A DNA stretch of 64,000 nt from Actinoplanes xinjiangensis. Lineage in GTDB: Bacteria > Actinomycetota > Actinomycetes > Mycobacteriales > Micromonosporaceae. Under the pieces are notes generated by a model. That model worked only from the letters and a program-made list of their open reading frames with translations. It was not told the DNA's origin and ran no database searches. The stretch's first letter is position 1, and every line of letters begins with the position of its first letter. Where the stretch lies: positions 103,036 to 167,035 of the forward strand of contig NZ_QGGR01000020.1 in assembly GCF_003148685.1 (NCBI RefSeq), given 5' to 3'. Positions 49,297 to 56,621 of the stretch are shown piece by piece. The translations under genes and the position numbers were made by a program.

Positions 49297-50430
49297 TTAC
49301 GACGGCATGGCAAAGCTGGACTTGGTGATCCCACGCTCCCACCAGCGAATCTTGAAGGATTCGCCTTTGGCCGCCGTCACAGGGAAGAAGCCCCAGGTTT
49401 TGAACGTCTGATGCGCCCTGACTGCCACCACGGTGTTGCGGGGCACCCGGGCGCATCGTCCATCCGTCATCAACACGACGCGGTTCTCGAACACCAGGGC
49501 GCTGTTACCGGTCTTGCTTGGGCAGGCCAACTCGAGCGTGCGGTTGGTGCGGTTCTGATAATCGATATCAGCGCGGATTCCACCATTGACCGCCCGCAGT
49601 TGAACTAGTTCCAGTTTGAAGTCCTCGTCGCGGTACATCAACCCGGTGCTTTGTGGCCGCGTCTCGGTGCTTTGGGCCCGTACTAGAGGCAGGCCGAAGG
49701 GGATCATCGTGGCGATCGCCGCCACGACCGCCACGACCGCGGTGAGCTTGGCCCGGCTCGCGCCGGCGGTGAGCGCGACCGTCTCGATGAGCGACAAGAC
49801 GATGACCGATACCAGCGCGCCCATCTTGAGGAACGCTTTCAGCGCTTCTGGTCGCAGGTCAGCCGTCGGGAGAGCGCCGTCGAGGAGGTACGCGGCGACC
49901 GCGCCCAGCGACGAGGCCAGTGGCGCCAGCAGCGGGTGGACTTCGCTTACTCCGAATGTCCACCGCAGACCGTGAAAGAGCAGCGGCAAAACAATCAGCG
50001 CGCCCCAGAGGATGAACGGGTAGACAAGCAGGAAGCTGCCAGCGTCGCCCTTAACGTCGTTCTTCTCGACGTAGTAAGCGAAAAGAAAAATTAGGGTGAT
50101 GACCAATGGGGGGACGAGCCCTCGCAACATGACCGGGAGCACCGCGGCCCGTGATGTTGTGTCTGGCCGGCCCAGGATGGCGTACACCGCGGCCGCTACG
50201 GCGGCGATGACGCCCGTGGCTCCGAACCCAATCAGAGAGTTGTTGATCCGGTCGTTGGTGAAGTCAAATCCAGACAGGTACGGGAGGCTCAGCACGAAGA
50301 TCGCGACCAGGCCGACATACGCGCGGGCGGTCGAGAGCCGCTGGAAGGGCTTGGTCTCATCCGCGCTGCGGGGGCGGTACGCGTACCGTGCGAACTTCCA
50401 GGGGACGAGGTAAGTGCTCAAATCGGCCAT
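49297..50430 (-). CDS. Transposon passenger: multi-pass membrane protein
   Basis: Encodes 377 residues. Six or more membrane segments (about 38-58, 70-90, 105-125, 140-160, 170-190, 235-255) are followed by a C-terminal soluble domain of about 120 residues (LVQLRAVNGGIRADIDYQNR, with CPSKTGN and TDGRCARVPRN). AAGGAGT precedes the ATG at 50430. No family recognised. It is less GC-biased than chromosomal genes. Located between the terminator and the recombination site, so it is part of the mobile cargo. Confidence 0.75.
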   Translation of the reverse strand: MADLSTYLVPWKFARYAYRPRSADETKPFQRLSTARAYVGLVAIFVLSLPYLSGFDFTNDRINNSLIGFGATGVIAAVAAAVYAILGRPDTTSRAAVLPVMLRGLVPPLVITLIFLFAYYVEKNDVKGDAGSFLLVYPFILWGALIVLPLLFHGLRWTFGVSEVHPLLAPLASSLGAVAAYLLDGALPTADLRPEALKAFLKMGALVSVIVLSLIETVALTAGASRAKLTAVVAVVAAIATMIPFGLPLVRAQSTETRPQSTGLMYRDEDFKLELVQLRAVNGGIRADIDYQNRTNRTLELACPSKTGNSALVFENRVVLMTDGRCARVPRNTVVAVRAHQTFKTWGFFPVTAAKGESFKIRWWERGITKSSFAMPS

Positions 50431-50532
50431 CGGACTCCTTCGCATCGTCCGTGACCGAAAACGGTAGCGAGAGCGAACAAATGTGAAGACGATCATCTTC
50501 CTCGGCAGCCAGCGGAGATGACGTCGTTCCTC

Positions 50533-50641
50533 TGTGACACAGAATCTCGTATTCTCTGTTACAGTGCCGATGAGCCACCCATCGCCACCTGCGGGACGCC
50601 GTCACCGCGGCTAGGGCGACTCGGCCACATTCTGTGTCACA
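50533..50641. promoter_or_regulatory. Internal recombination site (IRS/res) of the transposon
   Basis: Three copies of a 13-base motif: TGTGACACAGAAT (50533-50545), its inverted near copy ATTCTCTGTTACA (50551-50563) five bases away, and ATTCTGTGTCACA (50629-50641) as a further copy. The inverted pair with short spacer is the layout of a tyrosine-recombinase core site, and the third copy that of an accessory site, as in TnpI-type Tn3 elements. It ends 22 bases before the recombinase gene and probably also controls it. Confidence 0.7.
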
Positions 50642-50662
50642 TCACCGGAAGGGGCCGCTGAG

Positions 50663-51612
50663 GTGTCCGTGATCCCGTTGCCGACCGCCCGCCGCCCGGT
50701 GGCGCTCGTGGTCGCCGTCGACGCGTTCCTCGACCGATTCCGCGACGACCCCGGTACCCGCGCCACCTACACCGAGACACTGCGCCGGCTGCGCGAGATC
50801 GCCAGCGATCAGCTGCCGGTTGCCGCGCTCACCCCGGAGATCTAACGAGCAGACGATGGCCCGCTGGGACGAGCGGGCCGCGAACACCTGGAACAAGCAC
50901 CTGTCCGCGCTCACCTCGTTCACCGCCTACTGCCGCCGTCAGGACTGGCTGACCACCGACCCCGGCCGGCGCCTGGAACGCCGCAAGATCACCCGGACCC
51001 GGGACAAGGCCATCCCCCCGCGCCCGGCTCGATCGGCTGTTCACCGACGACCGCAACCCGCTGCGCGAGCGGGTCCTCTGGCGGATGCTCTACGAGACCT
51101 GCGCCCGCGCCGAAGAGATCCTCAGCCTGAATGTGCCCGACCTCGACATGGAGTTCCGCCGCGCCCTGGTCACCGAGAAAGGCGGCGACCGCGCCTACGT
51201 GCACTGGGAAACCCCGACCGCCCGCCTGCTGCCCCGGCTGCTGGCCGGCCGCACCACCGGGCCGGTATTCCTCGCCGACCGGCGCGCACCCGCCGCCGGA
51301 CGTCGCGCCCCGGCCCTGGGCGACATCTGCCCGGACACCGGCCGCGGCCGACTGTCCTACCCGCGCGCCGAATACCTGTTCAAGCAAGCCTCCACGCTCC
51401 ACGACCCGCACGGCGCCGGGTACACCCTCCACCAACTGCGCCACAGCGGGCTGACCCATCTCGCGGCCAAGGGCCGCAGCGCCGCCGAACTCCAGGCCAA
51501 GTCCCGCCATCGGCACCTCGCCACTCTGGGTATCTACGTCCGGCTCGGTGAGGAGACCTCCGCCCGCATCACCGCCGAGAACGACGAGCACCACCGACGG
51601 CACCGCCGCTGA
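50663..51612 (+). pseudogene. TnpI-like tyrosine recombinase with two frameshifts
   Basis: Three consecutive frames add up to one recombinase of about 315 residues. Frame 1 (50663-50845) has LVVAVDAFLDRFRDDPGTRA and stops at TAA; adding one fewer A restores EIYEQTMARW. Frame 2 (about 50846-51018) has NTWNKHLSALTSFTAYCRR. Frame 3 (to 51612) has ETCARAEEILSL (Arg), LHQLRHSGLTHLA (His-x2-Arg), RHRHLATLGIYVRLGEE (His and Tyr). All catalytic residues are therefore present. The second shift falls in a C-run near 51018. Either a decayed gene or sequencing errors. Confidence 0.85.
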
Positions 51613-51713
51613 CCTCGTATCTCACTTACCGGGATCATGGAAAACGGCGAGACGCCATCCGGCAACCCGGCCGTCTTGAGGCAGTCACCCCAGGTACGGG
51701 CCTAGATCAACTG

Positions 51714-51751
51714 CTTACCGTTGTTTTTGGTCTGGAAACTACGGGCGGGCC
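51714..51751 (-). repeat. Right terminal inverted repeat of the transposon
   Basis: Thirty-eight bases; reverse complement begins GGCCCGCCCGTAG and ends GTAAG, the same as the left repeat except at two positions. The adjacent bases 51752-51756 are ATATC, the duplicated target. Confidence 0.92.
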
Positions 51752-51756
51752 ATATC
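51752..51756. repeat. Target-site duplication, right copy (ATATC)
   Basis: Identical to 44996-45000. Confirms the 45001-51751 unit as a discrete transposition event. Confidence 0.9.
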
Positions 51757-51935
51757 GCGGGGTTGGCGACATCATGCAGCCCTACCTGGCCGGGCAGGAG
51801 GATCAGCTCGGCGCGGTCGGGCTCATGCTCAACGCCGTGGTGCTCTGGAATACCCGCTACATCGACCTGGCCGTCAACGTGCTGCGCGGCCAGGGCTACC
51901 CGGTCCGGGACGAAGATGCGGCCGCGATGGGGGTC
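51757..51935 (+). pseudogene. Older Tn3-type transposase C-terminal relic
   Basis: Reads DIMQPYLAGQEDQLGAVGLM, LNAVVLWNTRYIDLAVNVLR and GYPVRDEDAAAM, the conserved GQEDQLGALGLVLNAVVLWNTRY... tail of Tn3-like transposases (shown in parts). It has no start, and the preceding part is cut by the new transposon. It shows that the region had an earlier Tn3 element of a different type. Confidence 0.8.
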
Positions 51936-52027
51936 GGCTCGGAACCCTGGAGCTCGACCTGTCGGGTCACCCGGCCTCCGGCGTCGACCTCGAAGGAGAA
52001 CCGGATGGCTTCCTTGCCCAGAAGCAC
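51896..52027 (-). pseudogene. 5' fragment of a gene after the S1 protein
   Basis: Forty-three codons from a GTG: VLLGKEAIRFSFEVDAGGR, VTRQVELQGSEPTPIAAA and then a frame that runs into the transposase relic. The RFSFEVDxxGxVTRQVEL stretch looks like the N-terminus of a real protein. It starts eleven bases after the S1 stop, so it was probably the second gene of that operon before a mobile element truncated it. Confidence 0.5.
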
Positions 52028-52037
52028 CGCATCGACG

Positions 52038-53516
52038 TCACCGGTCGGCCTGCCTCTGTGAAAGGGCGATGCGGCGCCGCACGAGATCGACATCCATGAT
52101 CTTTACGGTGAGGGCGTCGCCGACCTCGATGACGTCCTGTGGCGATTGATCCAGTTCGTCGGTGTGGACGAGGCCCTCAAAGCCGTCCTTTCGGTCTTCG
52201 ATGCGGACGAAGACACCGAACGGCACGATCTTGGTGACCGGCCCTGTGACCACCTGGCCGATCCTCTGCGCCACCTGCGGCCACGGGTCTTCCTGTACTG
52301 CTCGAAGCGACAGCGGCACTCGCTCCCAGACCATGTCGACGTCGAGGACCTCGGCTGTCACCTGCTGGCCGACGCTGACGACGTCGGACGGGTGGTTGAT
52401 CGGACGCCAGGACAGCTCCGGAATGTTGATCATCGCGGTGAAGCCGCCGATGTCCACGAAGGTGACGCCGAAACTGGCGATGGTCGTCACCGTGCCGGTG
52501 ACGACCTGGCCGCGCCGCAGGGTCTTCAGGAACGCCCAGTCCCGGTCGCTGGGTGTCGGTTCGGTCTGCCAGCGCGCGCGGAGTACCCCGTCGCTGTCGG
52601 GCAGTACAGCGGTGAACAGCGGGAGATCTTCACCGGCGTACTGGGAAACGACGCCGGCAGCACTCGCGCCGGCAAGCTGGGAGGTCACGTCCTCGAACTG
52701 GGTCTCGTCCACGACTGTGCTGGTGATCTGCCCGTCTTCGTTCTCCCAGATGATCTTCACCAGCCCTTCGCCGGGCAGGGCGGCCACGGCCGTGTCGACG
52801 TCGGTGAGCAGGTCCGGCCAGACGGACAACTGTGCGCGTGGGGCCAGCTGGGAGCGCACGGTCGTGATGTTGTCGCGGCTCAGGCGGTGCCATCGGGAGG
52901 CGTTGACGGCGAAGGTCTCCTCCAGGAACGTGGCGCGGTGGGCGCTGACGGTCCAGCCGAGGCGGGCCCAGAAGTCGGCGTCGGCAGGGCGCTGCACGTA
53001 TGCGGGGTCGTCGGGGGCGAAGTCGTACGGCGATGCGTCCAGGCGTTGCGTGAACAGGCCGAGTGCCCGGGTGCGGGTCAGCGCGGCTTCGCAGGGCCGG
53101 CTGCTGCCGAGGTAGAGGTACTGGTCCCAGCCGACGTGCACCGTGAACTCTCCCTCCGCTTCCAGGCGGCACCAGGCGCCGTTGTCACGGAGCATTGCTC
53201 GGACGAGCTCCACGCCGACACCGATCGGCACCAGCGCCCCGTCGTGGAACCCGGCGGCGCCGGCGGGGAAGAGGCCGGCCAGGCCGTAGCCGTCGACTGG
53301 TGGTTCCAGGCCGAAGTGGGCGAAGCCTCCGAGCTGCGGCTCGCGGATGGCCAGCTGGTCGACGCCGCTGTCTTCGGCGAAGGCGGCGACGGCCTGCAGG
53401 TAGGCGGTCTCGACCGGCCCGTGGTCACTGGTCGTGTCCTCAGTGCCGGCGTAGTGGCCGTGCTGGTCGCGGTCGGCGGGGTCGTACTTGGTGACCTGAT
53501 AGACGTAGGGCAGCAC
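52038..53516 (-). CDS. Two-S1-domain RNA-binding protein
   Basis: Encodes 492 residues. The N-terminal 330 residues are of unknown fold (VLPYVYQVTKYDPADR at the start; a central YLQAVAAFAEDSGVDQL and WPDLLTDVDTAVAALPGEG). Two C-terminal S1/OB domains follow (about 334-418 and 419-492): GQVVTGTVTTIASFGVTFVD and GQVVTGPVTKIVPFGVFVRI. The family is widespread in actinomycetes, likely RNA-associated in translation or decay, but not characterised. GTG 53516 begins the typical LPYVYQVT start; an ATG 17 codons upstream is an alternative. Confidence 0.8.
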   Translation of the reverse strand: MLPYVYQVTKYDPADRDQHGHYAGTEDTTSDHGPVETAYLQAVAAFAEDSGVDQLAIREPQLGGFAHFGLEPPVDGYGLAGLFPAGAAGFHDGALVPIGVGVELVRAMLRDNGAWCRLEAEGEFTVHVGWDQYLYLGSSRPCEAALTRTRALGLFTQRLDASPYDFAPDDPAYVQRPADADFWARLGWTVSAHRATFLEETFAVNASRWHRLSRDNITTVRSQLAPRAQLSVWPDLLTDVDTAVAALPGEGLVKIIWENEDGQITSTVVDETQFEDVTSQLAGASAAGVVSQYAGEDLPLFTAVLPDSDGVLRARWQTEPTPSDRDWAFLKTLRRGQVVTGTVTTIASFGVTFVDIGGFTAMINIPELSWRPINHPSDVVSVGQQVTAEVLDVDMVWERVPLSLRAVQEDPWPQVAQRIGQVVTGPVTKIVPFGVFVRIEDRKDGFEGLVHTDELDQSPQDVIEVGDALTVKIMDVDLVRRRIALSQRQADR

Positions 53517-53517
53517 G

Positions 53518-53775
53518 TCACTGCCCACCGGGAGTCGACGGCGTGGCCGGGTTCTGGTGGCGTTCAAGGACGCGGTGGACCGTGAACTCGGCGAAGGTGG
53601 CCAGGGTGTTGAGGAACATCTTGCCCATCGGGTCGGCGGGGTCGTGGGGCGTGCCGCCGCGGATCGCCGCGAGGGCCTGAGCCGGGCTGGGCCGGTCGCG
53701 GTTCGTTGCGGTCAGACCGTGGCCCAGGTAGATCCGATCATCATCGTTCGTTGAGGGTTCGGCAAGCGGACAAGA
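53518..53775 (-). pseudogene. Serine recombinase (resolvase) relic with internal deletion
   Basis: An 85-codon open stretch reads DDDRIYLGHGLTATNRDRPS, then IRGGTPHDPADPMGKMFLNT and LATFAEFTVHRVLER. The first part matches the resolvase segment RIYVDHGLTGTNR..., and the second the later segment DPTDPMGKLxFNxLAxFAEFE. The middle, including LVVTKLDRLARS, is deleted, and the catalytic Ser region at the N-terminus is also missing. It lies immediately before the S1 gene start. Confidence 0.75.
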
Positions 53776-53903
53776 TCATCTCTACCGCTGACCGCTCACC
53801 CCGTATCGGGACGCGAGCGGGCCGCGGTGACGGTGCCGCCGTGGTGGACCCGGGAGGGGTAATGCCCTTGAGTTCGTGGTGGCTCGCGCGGTGGGATCCT
53901 GCG

Positions 53904-54332
53904 ATGGACTTCATTGACAAGATCGCCTGGATTGAGGTGCGCGACGGCGCGATCCTGAGCACCCGGTCGGTAGGGCGGGACGTCTACTACCTGCCGGGCG
54001 GTAAACGTGAAGCCGGGGAGGCGGACGTCGACACCCTGGTGCGGGAGGTCCGTGAGGAACTCAGCGTCGCGATCATCGCCGCCGGTGCGGTGCACGTGGG
54101 CACGTTCCAGGCGCAGGCGCACGGGCATCCGGACGGCACGATCGTGCGGATGACCTGCTACACCGCCGGCTTCGAAGGGGTGCTGCGGGCGGACCACGAG
54201 ATCGAGGAGATCGCCTGGCTGACGTACGCGGATCGGGAGCGGGTCTCGCCGGTGGATCAGATGATCTTCGACGAGTGGTACCGGACGGGGCTGCTGCGCC
54301 CCGCGACGACGGGTGGGCCGGTTCCCGGTTAG
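53904..54332 (+). CDS. NUDIX hydrolase
   Basis: Encodes 142 residues. Box: GGKREAGEADVDTLVREVREEL, given as GGKREAGEAD plus LVREVREELSV; the usual Gly near the end is Ser. Preceded by VRDGAILSTRSVGRDVYYLP. A small NUDIX of the MutT-like shape. Start at ATG 53904 (MDFIDKIAW) is chosen because the residues upstream are Arg-rich and out of keeping. The region 54333-54783 holds no supported gene. Confidence 0.8.
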   Translation: MDFIDKIAWIEVRDGAILSTRSVGRDVYYLPGGKREAGEADVDTLVREVREELSVAIIAAGAVHVGTFQAQAHGHPDGTIVRMTCYTAGFEGVLRADHEIEEIAWLTYADRERVSPVDQMIFDEWYRTGLLRPATTGGPVPG

Positions 54333-54783
54333 GGTGGCCACATGGGTTGCTTCTCCTGCATGCGGACTCGCGCTGCCGCTTAGCGGCGGTGTCACGGTTC
54401 TCGTCGAGCCTGCCCCTGCGGGGGTGACCGCCGGATCGGTGTCCGTCCGGCAGCCTTGTCATGTTCTCGTCGCGCTGCCGGATCGTTGTGGGAGATCCGG
54501 GGAGCAATGCTGTGTCACATCATCGAATCATCGTCGCCGAGCCGGTCGCGTTGTCGCCGCGGGCGCTCGGAGCCACCGGCCGGCACCGGCTTCCTGAGCC
54601 GCCGGGAGGGCCGGTAGCCGACTCGGGATTCACCATCGGTGGGCGCCGCCGCAACCGCGGCCCGGGACGGGACTCCGGCGGTCGTCACGGCGCCGACGAC
54701 GCCGGGGGACAGCCACTGACGGCGGGCGGTGACCCGTACGTCCGGGTGTTCGGTGCCGAAGTGACGCGCGCGGGGGCGGGTCG

Positions 54784-55347
54784 ATGACGGGGCTGCGGCC
54801 GGGCGCACCCGGGAGGCTGTTTCTGATGGTCGGTCTTCCCGGCGCCGGGAAGACCACCCGGGCCCGGCAGCTGGCCGTCGCGCATCGCGCGCTGAGGTTC
54901 ACCCCGGACGAGTGGATGATCGCGTTGTTCGGTGATCCGGAGGCCGGCGGGCGGCGTGACGTGCTGGAGGGCCGGCTGATCACGGTGGCTCTGCAGGCGG
55001 TGCGGGTGGGTACGAACGTGGTGCTCGACTTCGGGTTGTGGGGCCGTGACGAGCGGTCGGCGCTGCGCTGGCTGGCGGCGTCGGTGGGGGCGCCGTGCCG
55101 GGTGATCTATCTGCCGGTCGCGCCGGACGTGCAGCGGGCCCGGGTCGCGCACCGGCAGGTGGTCGCGCCGCACACCACGTTCCCGATGGCCGATGCCGAC
55201 CTCGATGCGTGGCGGTGCCAGTTCCAGGAGCCGGATGCCGCCGAGTTGGGCGGGGCGGCGATTCCGGCGCCGCCTTCGGGATCGGCGGGCTGGGCGCAGT
55301 GGGCGGCCGGGCGGTGGCCGTCGCTGTCGGCCGGCGAGAGGGCCTGA
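54784..55347 (+). CDS. P-loop kinase-like ATPase
   Basis: Encodes 187 residues. Walker A GLPGAGKTTRARQ (about 18-30), RFTPDEWMIALFGDP, the strand NVVLDFGLWGRDERSALR and the LPVAPDVQRARVAHRQ segment. This matches the AAA_33/polynucleotide-kinase-like proteins related to zeta toxin and gluconokinase. The substrate is open. Start at ATG 54784. No antitoxin partner is visible next to it. Confidence 0.8.
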   Translation: MTGLRPGAPGRLFLMVGLPGAGKTTRARQLAVAHRALRFTPDEWMIALFGDPEAGGRRDVLEGRLITVALQAVRVGTNVVLDFGLWGRDERSALRWLAASVGAPCRVIYLPVAPDVQRARVAHRQVVAPHTTFPMADADLDAWRCQFQEPDAAELGGAAIPAPPSGSAGWAQWAAGRWPSLSAGERA

Positions 55348-55498
55348 TCGGCGGCCGGCTGCGGTGCCTCCGGTCGAGTGGTGTTTCTCCACCCGTCTCC
55401 CGTCGGTAGCGTGAGCGGTGACCGACGGCCGGGGCCAGCCGTCGTTCGTGCCCGTGTCACGAACGACGGCTGCCTGTTGATCACGAAGGAGACCGCCG

Positions 55499-56365
55499 AT
55501 GTCCGAGTCCGGCGTCATCCATGACATCGGGTACCAGCGGTACTCCGGTCCGCGGCTGGGTCGCCTCGCGATGCAGCGGGCCCTGTTCGTGCACGGGCTG
55601 CGCGCCGCGTTCGGGTTCGGCCGCTCCGCCAAGGCGAAGATCTTCCCCTGGCTCGTGGCCGCCATCATGCTGCTGGTCGCCGTCATCGTGGCGGCCGCCC
55701 GCTCGATCACCGGACAGGTGTTCTTCACCTACTTCGAGTACGCCGACCAGACGAGCCTGCTGATCATCTTCTTCGCGGCGATCGTCGCGCCGCAGCTGGT
55801 CTCTCGGGACCTGCGGGCCGGGGTGCTGCCGCTCTACTTCAGCCGTCCGTTGCGGGCCGCCGACTACGTGATCGCCAAGGTCGCCGCGATGACGGCCGCG
55901 GTCTGGCTGCTGTTGGGCGTGCCGCAGTTCATCATGTTCCTCGGCGCCGCGTTCACCACCGAGGCCGGCGTCCGCGGGGTGGTCGACGAGCTCGGGGATC
56001 TGCTGCCCGGGTGGGCCTACAGCCTGCTGTGGGCGGTGATGTTCGCCGGTGTCAGCCTGCTGATCGCGTCGCTGACCGGCAAGCAGGCGTTCGCCGCCGG
56101 TGGTGTCGTGGCGGTCTTTCTGATGACCGTCCCGGTTGTCGGTGTGCTCGCGTCGCTGCCGAGCACCACCGCCAACAGCCTGTCGGGGCTGGCCAGCCCG
56201 ACCTTTCTGATCGGAGGGGTCGGCGAGTGGCTCACCGATAGGGAGAGCCAACTGGACGTGGGCGTGGGCCGGTTCGGTCCGATCTACGGCATCGAGGCGG
56301 CGTGCCTGGTCGTCTCGTGCCTGCTGCTCCTGCTCGCCCGCTACCGGAAGATCGCCTCGCTGTGA
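55499..56365 (+). CDS. ABC-2-type transporter permease
   Basis: Encodes 288 residues with six membrane segments typical of ABC-2 permeases. YQRYSGPRLGRLAMQRAL and SRDLRAGVLPLYFSRPL are family motifs. AAGGAG nine bases before ATG. In related genomes the permease is followed or preceded by an ABC ATPase and second permease; here neither is adjacent, so this may be an orphan half of a lost operon. From 56366 to 56621 I see no complete gene; a short minus-strand reading DLAISQPIGFGARYFAQA may be a remnant of one. Confidence 0.85.
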   Translation: MSESGVIHDIGYQRYSGPRLGRLAMQRALFVHGLRAAFGFGRSAKAKIFPWLVAAIMLLVAVIVAAARSITGQVFFTYFEYADQTSLLIIFFAAIVAPQLVSRDLRAGVLPLYFSRPLRAADYVIAKVAAMTAAVWLLLGVPQFIMFLGAAFTTEAGVRGVVDELGDLLPGWAYSLLWAVMFAGVSLLIASLTGKQAFAAGGVVAVFLMTVPVVGVLASLPSTTANSLSGLASPTFLIGGVGEWLTDRESQLDVGVGRFGPIYGIEAACLVVSCLLLLLARYRKIASL

Positions 56366-56621
56366 CCGCCTGACAGTAACGCTGTCGAGGAGCCTCGGAA
56401 CGGAGACCTGGCGTAGTGATGATCTTGGAAGGCGGATGGGCTCCTCCACGTTCAAGGTACGCCGGTCGTCGGGCCGATCGGGTTCGATGTCTCGTAGCGT
56501 TGCGGCCTGGGCGAAGTAGCGGGCGCCGAACCCGATCGGCTGGCTGATGGCGAGGTCGGCCACCAAAGGGGGCGGCGATGCCCGCCGACGGTTACGTCAG
56601 CGGGCATCGAGGTGGAGGGGT

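Larger units (their letters stand above)
45001..51751. mobile_element. Tn3-family transposon, 6.75 kb, with TSD
   Basis: Bounded by 38-bp terminal repeats (36/38 identical) and by a perfect ATATC duplication. Order: tnpA (Tn3-type transposase) on +, a DUF2510 passenger on -, remnants of other transposases, a membrane-protein passenger on -, a palindromic recombination site, and a TnpI-like tyrosine recombinase on + interrupted by two frameshifts. The intact tnpA and clean duplication suggest a recent insertion; the broken recombinase may impair cointegrate resolution. Passenger genes are less GC-rich than the chromosome. It landed in a relic of another transposase (51757-51935). Confidence 0.92.

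Noticed and set aside
54511..54530. A second occurrence of CTGTGTCACATCA, resembling the transposon recombination site at 50632-50644
   Set aside because: No inverted partner or recombinase nearby; a 13-mer match with an internal palindrome can occur by chance in 64 kb of biased sequence.
56395..56596. Minus-strand reading DLAISQPIGFGARYFAQAATL next to the ars island
   Set aside because: Protein-like over about 35 codons but with a TTG/GTG start only and no recognisable family; noted only as a possible remnant.
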